A DNA stretch of 64,000 nucleotides from Paenibacillus sp. LS1 (GCF_026013365.1 NZ_JAPDOE010000004.1:186001-250000), one strand, 5' to 3'. Positions 37,828-47,472 are shown, counted from the first letter of the stretch. Notes: generated by a model not told the origin, from the sequence alone. Translations and numbers: made by a program.

Positions 37828-39201
37828 ATGTCACAACTCGCGCTCCCCAAACTCTTAAAAGGCAACAGTCTGTTACAGACCATTGTGCATACCAGTGGAA
37901 CAAACGTCATTATTATGGTTTTTACCACGATTACTTCGATTATTACTTCTCGGATGTTTGGTGTTGAAGGTAAGGGAGCTTTTTCGGCGATCTTGTTCTG
38001 GCCGACATTTCTCATTGGCCTGGTAAGTTGGGGACTTCCAACCTCGATTATCTATAACCTGAAACGGGAAGCTGCGGAAAAAAGCGCTGAATATCTGCGA
38101 CTTAGCTTCATGGTCCAAATTCCGATTAGCTTTATCCTTGGAGCGATTGCCTGGATCTATATGCCTTCCTGGATGGCGGATTATCCGCCAGAGGTCATTG
38201 CGATTTCCCGCTGGTTTACCGTCACCAGTATTCCTGTGCTGATCCTGATTAATCTGTTATCTGCTCTGTCGCAGAGCCGTGACAGGTTCCAGGTCTATAA
38301 CGGGATACGGTTATATAATCCGGTGCTGAAAGTGATTGTCATGATCTCGTTATGGTTGCTTGGTGCGATGAGCATTGGAATGGCTTCTTTTGTATCCATA
38401 GCGAGTTCAGTGATTGTTGTCGCATGGGCAGCATATACGCTCAGAGATAGCCTGCAGTTTAAGTGGTTTACCAAGGCGATCGATCGAAAGGCAGCCAAAA
38501 ATCTGTTTGGTTACGGCAGTCGGGTTTTTGGTGTGGAACTCCTCGGCACCCTCTACACCCAGTTCGACAAGATTATTATATTGGCTCTGCTCACGCCTAG
38601 AGATTTCGGACTCTATTCCGTCGTCTTTGCGTTATCTCGCATCTATAATGCGGTGCAAAATGCAATAAGCAGTGTTGTATTCCCAAAGGTCACCGGATTA
38701 CCACAGGATCAGGTCATTCGTACCGTTGGGAGAGCATTCCGACTCTCTTTAATTATCATGACGATCATCGTTGTGCCAACCATGTTTATAGGGAATTGGT
38801 TGATGGGTGTTTTGTTCGGTAAGGAATTTTTGGAGGCGAGTCAGGCATTTTATATTTTGGCGTTTGAATGTATTATTGGCGGTGGTTCCTGGATTCTTGC
38901 TTCTGCATTCAATGCTTTGGGAAGACCGGGATTGGTTATGATCAGACAACTCATTGCGTTGTCAGTCACGATTGGGCTGTTTTTTGTGCTGACTCCCCTA
39001 TGGGGACTCAACGGTATCGCCATTGCCCTGCTCCTCGGCTCGATCGTGCGTATGTTGGTCACCGTTGCAGCGATGAAGATCGCGTTTAAAGTCAATTTCA
39101 GTGGCATGTTTTTTGACAAGAAGGATATTACTTTCCTAGTTGAACGGTTGAATAAAAAAAGAAGAGTCACCCAAGGAGGAGATGGAGATGCTGGGCACTA
39201 A
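37828..39201 (+). CDS. Polysaccharide flippase (Wzx-type, MATE/MOP superfamily)
   Basis: Membrane protein of 457 residues with about 12-14 hydrophobic segments and the polysaccharide-synthesis N-terminal domain (TIVHTSGTNVIIMVFTTI, then SRMFGVEGKGAFSAI). It moves undecaprenyl-linked repeat units to the outer face of the membrane. TGAGGAA precedes the ATG. The 3' end overlaps the next gene, whose ribosome site AAGGAGGA lies inside this reading frame. Confidence 0.92.
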   Translation: MSQLALPKLLKGNSLLQTIVHTSGTNVIIMVFTTITSIITSRMFGVEGKGAFSAILFWPTFLIGLVSWGLPTSIIYNLKREAAEKSAEYLRLSFMVQIPISFILGAIAWIYMPSWMADYPPEVIAISRWFTVTSIPVLILINLLSALSQSRDRFQVYNGIRLYNPVLKVIVMISLWLLGAMSIGMASFVSIASSVIVVAWAAYTLRDSLQFKWFTKAIDRKAAKNLFGYGSRVFGVELLGTLYTQFDKIIILALLTPRDFGLYSVVFALSRIYNAVQNAISSVVFPKVTGLPQDQVIRTVGRAFRLSLIIMTIIVVPTMFIGNWLMGVLFGKEFLEASQAFYILAFECIIGGGSWILASAFNALGRPGLVMIRQLIALSVTIGLFFVLTPLWGLNGIAIALLLGSIVRMLVTVAAMKIAFKVNFSGMFFDKKDITFLVERLNKKRRVTQGGDGDAGH

Positions 39202-40216
39202 CAATATTCATCCCATGGAAGAGTTGAAGGGACACTTACTTCAGATTCTGAAGGTCATTCCCCCGCGTACCGATATCTATTATCTGGATTACCCGGTTCA
39301 CAGCAATGGTGGAGACTTGTTGATTATGAAAGGTACGGAAGCTTTCTTCCGAGACAATCATATTAATGTACTTGCCAGATACAGCATCCTGGATTGCCCT
39401 TTGTCCCTCAAGGTACCGGAAGGTATCACGATCGTGCTGCACGGTGGAGGTAACTTTGGCGATCTGTACCCGGCTCATCAGAAATTGAGAGAACGAATGA
39501 TTGCCCAGCATCCGAATCACCGGATTGTCATTCTGCCTCAGACGATGTTTTACAAAAGTGATATTGAATTAAAAAAGACAGCACAGGTATTCAATCGTCA
39601 TAAGGATGTACACTTTTTTGTCCGGGATACATTATCTTATGAGATTGCGAGTAAAGAGTTTCAGCAAACGAACGTGTATCTCTCTCCGGATATGGCGCAT
39701 CAGTTGTGGCCTCTCAAGTCCAAAAGCCAACCTGTTGCCGAGATGCTCTATTTCTTTCGGAAAGATATTGAGAAAACCCAGAATCAGGTACATTACGAAT
39801 CCATCAGTGGGCCCAAAGCCACGTTTAAAGACTGGGAGACATTGTACAGCCGGGTAGACCGGAAGATCATTCGCATGATCTCATCCCGGTTGAAATCAGG
39901 GAAAGGCAACGCTCTCGCCCGCTGGTTGTGGTACAAATACTCTGATCGGATGGTACATACGGCCGTAAAGGAATTCAATAAATACAGAACCGTCACGACA
40001 TCTCGTCTGCACGGACATATTCTGGCTTGTCTTCTGGACCAACCGAACATCCTGCTGGACAATTCGTATGGCAAGAACTCGAATTATTATACAGCCTGGA
40101 CGCGGAACAATCCGGTAGGCAGACTGGAAGCTGGTCAGACCAGCACATATAACCAACCAGCCAAGGCAGGTAAAGGATCTGGGGCGGTTGTGCTCTCGGA
40201 TGGAGCAGCCCTATGA
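39188..40216 (+). CDS. Polysaccharide pyruvyl transferase family protein
   Basis: Protein of 342 residues of the PS_pyruv_trans family, which attaches pyruvate ketals to sugar residues of EPS using phosphoenolpyruvate. The start at 39188 is preferred over 39182 because AAGGAGGA ends eight bases before it. Family traits: the NGGDLLIMKGTEAF start, VLHGGGNFGDLYP, ILPQTMFY, FFVRDTLSYEIA, and TTSRLHGHILACLL near the C-terminus. Closest in style to EpsO/YvfF proteins. It adds negative charge to the polymer. The end overlaps the next start by four bases. Confidence 0.9.
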   Translation: MLGTNNIHPMEELKGHLLQILKVIPPRTDIYYLDYPVHSNGGDLLIMKGTEAFFRDNHINVLARYSILDCPLSLKVPEGITIVLHGGGNFGDLYPAHQKLRERMIAQHPNHRIVILPQTMFYKSDIELKKTAQVFNRHKDVHFFVRDTLSYEIASKEFQQTNVYLSPDMAHQLWPLKSKSQPVAEMLYFFRKDIEKTQNQVHYESISGPKATFKDWETLYSRVDRKIIRMISSRLKSGKGNALARWLWYKYSDRMVHTAVKEFNKYRTVTTSRLHGHILACLLDQPNILLDNSYGKNSNYYTAWTRNNPVGRLEAGQTSTYNQPAKAGKGSGAVVLSDGAAL

Positions 40217-41595
40217 GAAGTATTTTGTTATCCGGTGGTTCGGGCAAGCGTCTCTGGCCTTTATCCAACGATTCAAGATCCAAGCAATTTCTTAAAGTGC
40301 TTCATGGACCCGATGGCAACCCGGAATCGATGGTACAACGGGTATGGCGGCAACTGAATCATGCGGGACTTGCATCACAGGCGTTAATTGCAACCAGTCT
40401 GCCACAGGTCGAGATTTTGACTTCACAGCTTGGAGATGATGTGAGACTAGTCGTGGAGCCGGAGCGCAGAGATACGTTTCCTGCCATTGCACTCGCCGCT
40501 TCTTATCTGTACTCGGTGGAAAGCGTGAGTCTGAGTGAAACGGTTGCTGTATTGCCAGTAGATCCATTTGTTGAAAAGGAATTCTTCGAGGTTCTGGCTA
40601 CCTTACCTGAGATGCTCGATAAGTCAGGTGCCGATCTGGCCTTAATGGGAGTGGTGCCGACCTACCCGTCAGAGAAGTACGGATATATCATTCCGCAATC
40701 CTCATCTTCCAGTGGAAGTGGCAACGAATACGTTCATGTAGCGAAGTTCCAGGAGAAACCCTGCGAATCCGATGCAGCCCTCATGATTGAGCAGGCTGCA
40801 TTATGGAATTGCGGGGTTTTTGCTTTTAAGCTGGAGTATTTGATCAATTTACTCATTGAGATGGAGTTGCCCATACAGTACGACGAGATGCTGAAACAAT
40901 ATGGACGATTGCAGAAAATCAGTTTTGATTACCAGGTTGTCGAGAAGGCGAATCAGGTTATTGCCATTCCTTACAACGGCTTCTGGAAGGATCTGGGCAC
41001 GTGGAACACACTTACGGAAGAGATGGGAACTTCGGTGGTAGGAAAAGGCTGGATTACAGATGATTCGCACGATACTCACCTGATCAATGAATTGAACATT
41101 CCAGTTGCCGTCTTGGGGCTGTCCGGTGTGGTGGTGGCTGTGAGTCCGGATGGCATTCTGGTCAGTGACAAAGAAGCAAGTCCACGAATCAAAGAGATCG
41201 TGAAAAACGAGGATCAACGCCCCATGTATGAGGAGCGCCGATGGGGGTGCTACCGGGTGCTGGATTATACGAGAAATGAAACCGGCGGCGAGGTTCTCAC
41301 CAAACGAATCTGCATTAGTGCCGGGAAGAACCTGAGCTATCAATATCATCTGCTCCGCAATGAGGTATGGACGGTTGTATCGGGATCAGGGGAGCTGATT
41401 CTGGATGGCAAGCGTCGAACGATCAGCCAGGGAGATACGGTAATTATCGATCGAAGCATGCTTCATTCCGTCAGAGCGGTTACTGAGCTGGAGATCATCG
41501 AAGTACAGATCGGAAGTCAGCTGATTGAAGAAGATATCGTTAGAGTATCCACCGAATGGCAGGACATTGTTCAGACTTATATGAAGCACGTTTAA
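40213..41595 (+). CDS. manC: Mannose-1-phosphate guanylyltransferase with C-terminal cupin
   Basis: Enzyme of 460 residues supplying GDP-mannose. The N-terminal nucleotidyltransferase has LSGGSGKRLWPLS, the sugar-binding FQEKP and WNCGVFAFK. The C-terminal cupin (about 340-455: RRWGCYRVLDYT then QYHLLRNEVWTVVSGSGEL and GDTVIIDRSMLHSV) corresponds to the type II phosphomannose isomerase domain. The usual H-x-H of active isomerase cupins reads QYHLLRNEVW here, so I see only part of that motif. The operon therefore predicts mannose in the polymer. Confidence 0.92.
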   Translation: MRSILLSGGSGKRLWPLSNDSRSKQFLKVLHGPDGNPESMVQRVWRQLNHAGLASQALIATSLPQVEILTSQLGDDVRLVVEPERRDTFPAIALAASYLYSVESVSLSETVAVLPVDPFVEKEFFEVLATLPEMLDKSGADLALMGVVPTYPSEKYGYIIPQSSSSSGSGNEYVHVAKFQEKPCESDAALMIEQAALWNCGVFAFKLEYLINLLIEMELPIQYDEMLKQYGRLQKISFDYQVVEKANQVIAIPYNGFWKDLGTWNTLTEEMGTSVVGKGWITDDSHDTHLINELNIPVAVLGLSGVVVAVSPDGILVSDKEASPRIKEIVKNEDQRPMYEERRWGCYRVLDYTRNETGGEVLTKRICISAGKNLSYQYHLLRNEVWTVVSGSGELILDGKRRTISQGDTVIIDRSMLHSVRAVTELEIIEVQIGSQLIEEDIVRVSTEWQDIVQTYMKHV

Positions 41596-41627
41596 CCAAG
41601 ACTTTATGATATGGGGGAGATGTTGGA

Positions 41628-42959
41628 ATGAATATTACGGTAATTGGAACAGGTTATGTAGGTTTGGTATCGGGCGTATGTTTTTCAGAACTGGGAAATA
41701 ACGTGATCTGCGTCGACAATAATGTAGAAAAAGTGACTATGCTGACGGGTGGTCATGTTCCAATCTATGAACCGGGACTCAAGGAAGTCATGACTTCCAA
41801 TATGAAAGCAGGCAGGCTGACCTTCACCACCAACATTCAGGATGCCATCCATCGTTCAGATATCATTATCATCGCGGTAGGAACACCATCACTGCCGAAT
41901 GGGGAAGCGAATCTGAGTTATATTGAGCTTGTTGCGCGAGAAATTGGTTCTTTTATGGATAATTATAAAATAATAATGACTAAAAGCACTGTTCCTGTCG
42001 GAACCAATGATCGCATTCAGGAATGGATCAGCAGTTTGACGAGTCATCCGTTCGACATGGCATCGGTACCTGAGTTCCTTCGGGAAGGCACGGCTGTGAA
42101 GGATACATTGTATCCTGACCGAATTGTAATTGGAACAAACAGTGAGAGAGCGGTCACCACGTTGAAGGAACTGCATCAGCCACTAACCGATCAGATTATT
42201 GTAACGGATATTCGTTCGGCGGAAATGATTAAGTATGCCTCCAATGCTTTCCTGGCAACCAAGATTTCCTTTATCAATGAAATTTCTAATATCTGTGAAA
42301 AGGTAGGAGCGGATGTCAGTCGGGTTGCTGAAGGAATGGGGTACGACAGACGAATCGGTGCATCTTTTCTCAAGGCAGGCATTGGATATGGAGGTTCCTG
42401 TTTCCCTAAGGATACACAAGCCCTGATTCAAATTGCAGGTAATGTAGATTATGACTTCAAACTGCTGAAATCCGTGGTGGAAGTGAACAAGGATCAACGA
42501 TTCAATGTGATTCGTAAACTGGAAGAGGCATTAGACGTACTGGAAGGCAAACAAATTGCAGTCTGGGGTCTTGCTTTCAAACCGGACACGGATGATGTAC
42601 GTGATGCACCAGCGGTTGAAATTATTCAGCGTCTGCTTGATCAGGGAGCAACGGTTAAAGCTTACGATCCCATTGCTACGGAAAATTTCCGAAAGGAGGT
42701 TGATTCACCATCAATAACCTGGACCTCTAGTGCAATGGAAGCCGCCGAGGGTGCTGATGCACTCTGTGTCCTCACCGAATGGAAGGAATTTATGGAGGTA
42801 GATCTGACCGAACTGGCAATGCATATGGAGCAACCGATTTTAATTGATGGAAGAAATATTTATGAAGAAGACCAGATCAAGGATACTGCTTTTCAATATT
42901 ACTCTGTAGGTCGCCCGGGATTAACGAATATTGATGGAAGAAAAACCGCAGTTCTGTAA
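41628..42959 (+). CDS. ugd: UDP-glucose 6-dehydrogenase
   Basis: Oxidises UDP-glucose twice to UDP-glucuronate. 443 residues. It has the NAD-binding motif GTGYVG at the N-terminus, the central helical domain, and the catalytic Cys258 in GGSCFPKD; the C-terminal domain includes LAFKPDTDDVRDAPA. GGGGGAG precedes the ATG. It acts after GalU of the same operon and explains an acidic, glucuronate-containing polymer. Confidence 0.96.
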   Translation: MNITVIGTGYVGLVSGVCFSELGNNVICVDNNVEKVTMLTGGHVPIYEPGLKEVMTSNMKAGRLTFTTNIQDAIHRSDIIIIAVGTPSLPNGEANLSYIELVAREIGSFMDNYKIIMTKSTVPVGTNDRIQEWISSLTSHPFDMASVPEFLREGTAVKDTLYPDRIVIGTNSERAVTTLKELHQPLTDQIIVTDIRSAEMIKYASNAFLATKISFINEISNICEKVGADVSRVAEGMGYDRRIGASFLKAGIGYGGSCFPKDTQALIQIAGNVDYDFKLLKSVVEVNKDQRFNVIRKLEEALDVLEGKQIAVWGLAFKPDTDDVRDAPAVEIIQRLLDQGATVKAYDPIATENFRKEVDSPSITWTSSAMEAAEGADALCVLTEWKEFMEVDLTELAMHMEQPILIDGRNIYEEDQIKDTAFQYYSVGRPGLTNIDGRKTAVL

Positions 42960-42973
42960 CCGGAGGCATGAAC

Positions 42974-43897
42974 ATGAAACTCAAACTGGGGATCAAAATT
43001 TCGTTGGCAGTTCTCATCCTTATGATAGCCATTGTACTTGGTTACGCAATCTATCTGTACCTTCATGTGAAATCAGCTGCAGACAACATCTATGAGCCCC
43101 GGGACCCCATCAAACAGGTATCTATTGTGGATAACAGAGGAGGCAGGTTCCCGATTGACATGGAGAATCAGGAACCTTTCAACGCCCTGATTCTGGGTGT
43201 GGATGAGCGAGCCAATGATCGCGGACGCTCAGACACCATGATCGTGCTCAGTGTGAATCCCGCTCAAAAATCGATACTCATGTTCAATATCCCCCGGGAT
43301 ACGCGCACGAGCATCGTGGGGCATGGAACAGAGGATAAGATCAACCATGCCTATGCCTTTGGTGGTGTGAACATGTCTGTGCAGACGGTTGAACAATTCC
43401 TCGGAGTACCCATAGACTATTATTTGAAGGTGGATATGGAAGGATTCGCTAAGGTCATCGATTTGGTTGGTGGGGTAGATGTCCACAATCCTTTTGCCTT
43501 TGAATATGAGGGTCATCGATTTGAGAAGGGCACCGTCCACTTGGATGGTGCGAGTGCACTGGGATTTTCACGCATGCGGTATGATGATCCCAAGGGTGAT
43601 CTGGGACGAAATGATCGGCAGCGTGAAATTATCAAACAGGTATTGAAAAACACCGTTCAGATATCTACTGTATTTCAGTTGGAGTCGTTGCTCGGAGAAG
43701 TGAGCGAACATGTCAAAACAGACGTTTCATTTGATGAAATGAAGCAGATGCTCAGTAATTATCGTAACGTGCTGGAGCATGTAGAATCGGTTGAAATTAA
43801 AGGTACAGGTAAGAAGATCGACGGAGTATATTACTATATGGTGGAACAGTCAGAGAAGAATCGGATACATCAGTTGATCAAAGAACACTCCGGTTAA
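42974..43897 (+). CDS. LytR-CpsA-Psr (LCP) family protein
   Basis: Membrane-anchored phosphotransferase of 307 residues that transfers lipid-linked glycopolymers to peptidoglycan. The start at 42974 is chosen because CGGAGG touches the ATG at 42968. One membrane segment lies at about 8-30. The LCP core has ILGVDERANDRGRSDTMIV, NIPRDTRTSI, KINHAYAFGG and SRMRYDDPKGDLGRNDRQREI, with the conserved Arg and Asp residues for pyrophosphate binding. Its place in the operon suggests that part of the polymer is wall-attached. Confidence 0.93.
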   Translation: MKLKLGIKISLAVLILMIAIVLGYAIYLYLHVKSAADNIYEPRDPIKQVSIVDNRGGRFPIDMENQEPFNALILGVDERANDRGRSDTMIVLSVNPAQKSILMFNIPRDTRTSIVGHGTEDKINHAYAFGGVNMSVQTVEQFLGVPIDYYLKVDMEGFAKVIDLVGGVDVHNPFAFEYEGHRFEKGTVHLDGASALGFSRMRYDDPKGDLGRNDRQREIIKQVLKNTVQISTVFQLESLLGEVSEHVKTDVSFDEMKQMLSNYRNVLEHVESVEIKGTGKKIDGVYYYMVEQSEKNRIHQLIKEHSG

Positions 43898-43917
43898 ATG
43901 GATAAGGGGTGAACCAC

Positions 43918-46041
43918 ATGCGTATGTTCAGGCTGCCTAAATTGGTATTGATCGTCATTTTAATGTATACACTTATGATTCCGACAACCCAGAATGTTGT
44001 TCAGTCTGCTGAAAGTTATCAATGGGATCAAATACCCATTGGCGGTGGAGGTTACGTTACAGCGGTTGTTGTTCACCCAACAGAGCCCAACTTGGTCTAT
44101 GCTCGTACGGATATTGGCGGTGTCTATCGGCTAGATCCCGAATATAACAGGTGGATTCCTTTATTGGATCATATTGAACCTGACCAAAGTAATCTATACG
44201 GGATAGATAGCATCGCTCTGGATCAGCAGAATCCGGATATCATCTATGTTGCTGCCGGAAAGTATGCGAATGGAAGTCCCAGTGACATTCTGAAGTCGAT
44301 AGACCGGGGCTTGACATGGACCCGAACGGGATTGAATCTTCGTAATGCGTCGAATGGAAATATTCATAGGGCAATGGGGGAGAGTATTGCTGTCAATCCA
44401 TTGAACTCGAACTACCTGCATGTGGGCACAAGATACGATGGATTATATACATCCAGTAATGGCGGAGATACATGGAGCCAGGTACGTGAGGTCCCCTATG
44501 GGCTTTCAGGGCAGGGAATCCGGAGTGTTGTATATGGAGTTAACCCAGCAGCTAAGCATGAGCAAGTTGTGTATGCGGGAGTAAGAGGTATTGGAATCTT
44601 TTCCAAAATGAAACGAAGCAATGGCCAGATGACTTGGGAATTGATCAGGAATAGCCCAGAGAGTACAGCGCGGATGACGGTATCCAAAAGTGGGATTTTG
44701 TATGTGACTACGGATAACCGTGGAGTTCTGAAATACAATGGAAAGCAATGGACCAATATTACCCCGAGTTCAGCATATTCATCCTATTATGGCATTAGCA
44801 TTGATCCCTCCAATGATAACCACATTCTGGTTGCTGTTCGAACGGGCGGCAGTAACTTACCCTTATATCGCTCCACCAATAGTGGTCAAACCTGGACCAG
44901 CGTGAACAAAACGTTAAACGACAGACCCCCATGGTGGACTTCCAACATGTTCTTTTCGGCGACATCAAGTGTTGTGTTTGATCCCCATCATCCCGGAAGA
45001 GTATATGCATCCGACTGGTCAGGGGTATTTAAGACAGATAACATTACACAGCCGATGACGCAATGGGATGCGCTTACCGATGGACACGAGGAAGTCGTTG
45101 CCTTAACAGCTGCGACACCACCTTCCGGGGCTTCTTTATTTAGTGGTGTGGCCGATCAAGTTGGATTCAGGCATTCGGATGTGTATAACACCCCGATCAA
45201 GAAGCTTCCTCTTGCAGGAATGCAGGAAGTGGTTAGCATTGATTATCACGAGGCAGATCCTAATCAGATCATATATTTGGGTAGTAACGACTGGTATGGA
45301 ACCATCACCAAGCTATTTGTGTCAAACGATAATGGGCTGACGACTACCTCTGTGAATGTTCCTGCCGGCTCCCAATTGGGGCGTGTAGCTTATTCGGCTT
45401 CGAATCCAAATTTGATTATTTATTTACCACAAACCGGTAACGCGGTGAGGAGCACGAATAAGGGCGTAACCTGGCAAAGTATGAGTGGACTTCCACCAAA
45501 TAATCCTGGTGGAGATTCCATATTTACCTATAATCAAACGCTGGCGGCAGATCGAACGAATGGCAATAAGTTTTATGTGTATTCCTCTGGACATTTATAT
45601 CGAACAACTAACGGCGGGGCTAACTGGACAAAGGCGAATGCAGCTGCATTACCGCAGAGTGAAAAAATCAAGGTGGAGGCTGCACCGGGAATGGAAAATG
45701 TAGTCTGGGTGAGTCTGGGGGGAGCGGGCTTGTATGCTTCCAGCACTTCCGGGGCTACGTTCACCAAGATACAAAATGTACAATCGTCTGAGCTGTTTGC
45801 TTTTGGAAAAGGGAAATCAGGAGCGGCTAATCCTGCTGTCTTTATCTATGGCACGGTCAATCAGGTCAAAGGATTCTTCCGTTCCGATAATATGGGACTT
45901 ACCTGGAATAACATCACACCTGCGACCGGCATCGGTCTCGGTAATGAGCCCCAAGTGATGGAGGCTGATCGCCAGACATATGGGAAGGTCTATGTAGGTA
46001 CGAATGGTCGTGGATTATTTACAGGCTCATTTGTTCAATAA
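43918..46041 (+). CDS. Secreted GH74-like beta-propeller glycoside hydrolase
   Basis: Exported protein of 707 residues. The start at 43918 has AAGGGGTG six bases upstream. A signal peptide ends near residue 31 (VVQSA-ES). The mature part is like GH74 xyloglucanases: QIPIGGGGYVTAVVVHP, YARTDIGGVYR, WIPLLDHIE, DSIALD. At least six Asp-box repeats of the S/T-x-x-G-x-T-W type are seen (SNGGDTWS, TNSGQTWT, TNKGVTWQ). By family comparison the catalytic acids would be Asp65 (RTDIGG) and Asp413 (VADQVGF). In an EPS operon it may trim or depolymerise the product rather than digest plant xyloglucan (inference). Confidence 0.88.
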   Translation: MRMFRLPKLVLIVILMYTLMIPTTQNVVQSAESYQWDQIPIGGGGYVTAVVVHPTEPNLVYARTDIGGVYRLDPEYNRWIPLLDHIEPDQSNLYGIDSIALDQQNPDIIYVAAGKYANGSPSDILKSIDRGLTWTRTGLNLRNASNGNIHRAMGESIAVNPLNSNYLHVGTRYDGLYTSSNGGDTWSQVREVPYGLSGQGIRSVVYGVNPAAKHEQVVYAGVRGIGIFSKMKRSNGQMTWELIRNSPESTARMTVSKSGILYVTTDNRGVLKYNGKQWTNITPSSAYSSYYGISIDPSNDNHILVAVRTGGSNLPLYRSTNSGQTWTSVNKTLNDRPPWWTSNMFFSATSSVVFDPHHPGRVYASDWSGVFKTDNITQPMTQWDALTDGHEEVVALTAATPPSGASLFSGVADQVGFRHSDVYNTPIKKLPLAGMQEVVSIDYHEADPNQIIYLGSNDWYGTITKLFVSNDNGLTTTSVNVPAGSQLGRVAYSASNPNLIIYLPQTGNAVRSTNKGVTWQSMSGLPPNNPGGDSIFTYNQTLAADRTNGNKFYVYSSGHLYRTTNGGANWTKANAAALPQSEKIKVEAAPGMENVVWVSLGGAGLYASSTSGATFTKIQNVQSSELFAFGKGKSGAANPAVFIYGTVNQVKGFFRSDNMGLTWNNITPATGIGLGNEPQVMEADRQTYGKVYVGTNGRGLFTGSFVQ

Positions 46042-46077
46042 TCTGTACCTCGCACTATAAGAAGTATAGAAAGAGAT

Positions 46078-46653
46078 ATGAAAGTGGTGATTACAATCCT
46101 AATAGAGGAGGGCTCCCGGCGTAGGCGACATAACCATAAGCGGAGAAGATACGGATACCTGATCTCGGTGCTCCTGATTATGTCATGGATTTTGTTCATC
46201 TGGTCCATGTCCGCACAATCCTATCAGCAGCAAACGATTCAGCCTTGGCTTCATCAATGGTCTGAGAAAATACAGTGGATGTTAACGCTGCCTGATATCC
46301 AGTTCACTTATGGTGAGCATCATTATTCACTGAACAAACGACCCTATGACTTTGTTGAGTTCATATTTCGTAAAAGTGCGCATGTATTTGTCTATGCTGT
46401 CCTGGCTGTACTCGTCTATTGTGCGATGCGTTATCGCAGAAGCCGCATGAAGACTTGTATAGGAGTTGCACTGGCTACTGTTCTCGTGATCGCATCCATT
46501 GATGAATATATACAACGTTTCAGCCCCAATCGGACAGCTTCCATTCGAGATGTGGGAGTTGATCTGGTGGGTGGTTTCTGTGGTGTGATGTTATGGATAG
46601 CGGGCGTAGCGATCTATCGGAAATTAAGATCAACTAGACGCTCCCGTCGCTAA
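46078..46653 (+). CDS. VanZ-like family membrane protein
   Basis: Protein of 191 residues with a very basic N-terminus and about four membrane segments. VanZ-family features: WSMSAQS, FRKSAHVFVYAVLAVLVY, and the signature DEYIQRFSPNRTASIRDVGVDLVGG. VanZ gives low-level teicoplanin resistance in enterococci by an unclear mechanism; most family members have no known role. The start is uncertain: ATG at 46078 has only AGAAAGAG before it. It follows the GH74-like gene by 36 bases in the same operon. Confidence 0.82.
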   Translation: MKVVITILIEEGSRRRRHNHKRRRYGYLISVLLIMSWILFIWSMSAQSYQQQTIQPWLHQWSEKIQWMLTLPDIQFTYGEHHYSLNKRPYDFVEFIFRKSAHVFVYAVLAVLVYCAMRYRRSRMKTCIGVALATVLVIASIDEYIQRFSPNRTASIRDVGVDLVGGFCGVMLWIAGVAIYRKLRSTRRSRR

Positions 46654-46706
46654 AGAACGTGATTTCCCAGGAAATGCTGTCTGCAAAACCTGCTTCTACT
46701 TGTCTA

Positions 46707-46729
46707 CCATCCATCATAAATATGGATGG
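46707..46729 (+). promoter_or_regulatory. Perfect hairpin before the last EPS-operon gene
   Basis: CCATCCAT (46707-46714) and ATGGATGG (46722-46729) pair around a 7-base loop and end six bases before the ribosome site of the next gene. It could shield or expose that site or mark an mRNA processing point. Confidence 0.35.
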
Positions 46730-46748
46730 AGGACAAGGAGGACTGGAC

Positions 46749-47270
46749 ATGCTGCGAAGAAGGAACAGGAATGCTTTGCTCAAGAAGATCGGGTTCATAG
46801 CGATCATACTGATATTGCTATGGTTGATCGGTAGAACCATTCCGTATTTGTTTCGGGCAGATACACCGGATGAAGCTGCGGCTGTTGCCGAAGAGTTCTA
46901 CAAATATGAGCAGACGGGTGACTTCGGCAGTTCGTGGGAACTGTTTCATCCCTTGATGAAAGAGCGGTTTCCAAAGAGTGCTTATGTACAGAATAGAGCA
47001 CATATATTCATGCAGCATTTTGGTGTGGAAACCTTTGAGCTGGAGATGGAGAAGCCGGAGCGCGAGTTCGATGTAACAGTGGTGGATGGTGTGAAGCCTT
47101 TCTCAGAAGCCTACAAAATCCGGGTTACTCAGAAGTACTCAGGTACCTTTGGACAATTCGATATTGTGCAGACCTGTTATCTGGTAGAGGATGGCGATGA
47201 GTGGACTTTACTCTGGTATTATCCGAATGAGAAGAATGAGGGTGCCTCGCAGGATAACAACAGTGAATAA
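46749..47270 (+). CDS. Membrane-anchored protein of unknown function (NTF2-like?)
   Basis: Protein of 173 residues with one N-terminal membrane segment (about 14-34) after a basic start MLRRRNRNALLKK. The start at 46749 has AAGGAGG upstream; the longer frame from 46659 does not. The outside part begins DEAAAVAEEFYKYEQTGDFGSSWELFHPLMKERF, a helix-plus-strand pattern seen in NTF2-like or SnoaL-like domains, and ends hydrophilic. I do not recognise a specific family. It is the last gene of the EPS operon, before a strong terminator. Confidence 0.72.
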   Translation: MLRRRNRNALLKKIGFIAIILILLWLIGRTIPYLFRADTPDEAAAVAEEFYKYEQTGDFGSSWELFHPLMKERFPKSAYVQNRAHIFMQHFGVETFELEMEKPEREFDVTVVDGVKPFSEAYKIRVTQKYSGTFGQFDIVQTCYLVEDGDEWTLLWYYPNEKNEGASQDNNSE

Positions 47271-47360
47271 TTAAGCATCATTGTCAAAAAGACTGAAATT
47301 AAGTCATAATGATATTCACCCATACGTTGCACCGAATTGTATCATTTACCTAACACGATG

Positions 47361-47404
47361 CTCCATAAATGCGAGACTTTTGTCGCATTTATGGAGTTTT
47401 TTTT
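47361..47404 (+). terminator. Rho-independent terminator of the EPS operon
   Basis: A perfect 14-bp stem (47361-47374 with 47383-47396) followed by eight T. Confidence 0.96.
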
Positions 47405-47435
47405 GTATTTCACCTGTTTTTATGGCTGTAAAGCC

Positions 47436-47464
47436 TTGACATTAGTCCCGGTGTCAAGTAAATT
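47436..47464 (+). promoter_or_regulatory. Promoter of the Cys-rich protein/ABC transporter genes
   Basis: TTGACA (47436-47441), 17 bases, TAAATT (47459-47464), the same pair and spacing as the promoter at 26742. A second dyad, CTTGACA-N10-TGTCAAG (47435-47458), overlaps the -35 box. Confidence 0.65.
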
Positions 47465-47472
47465 ACGAGGTA

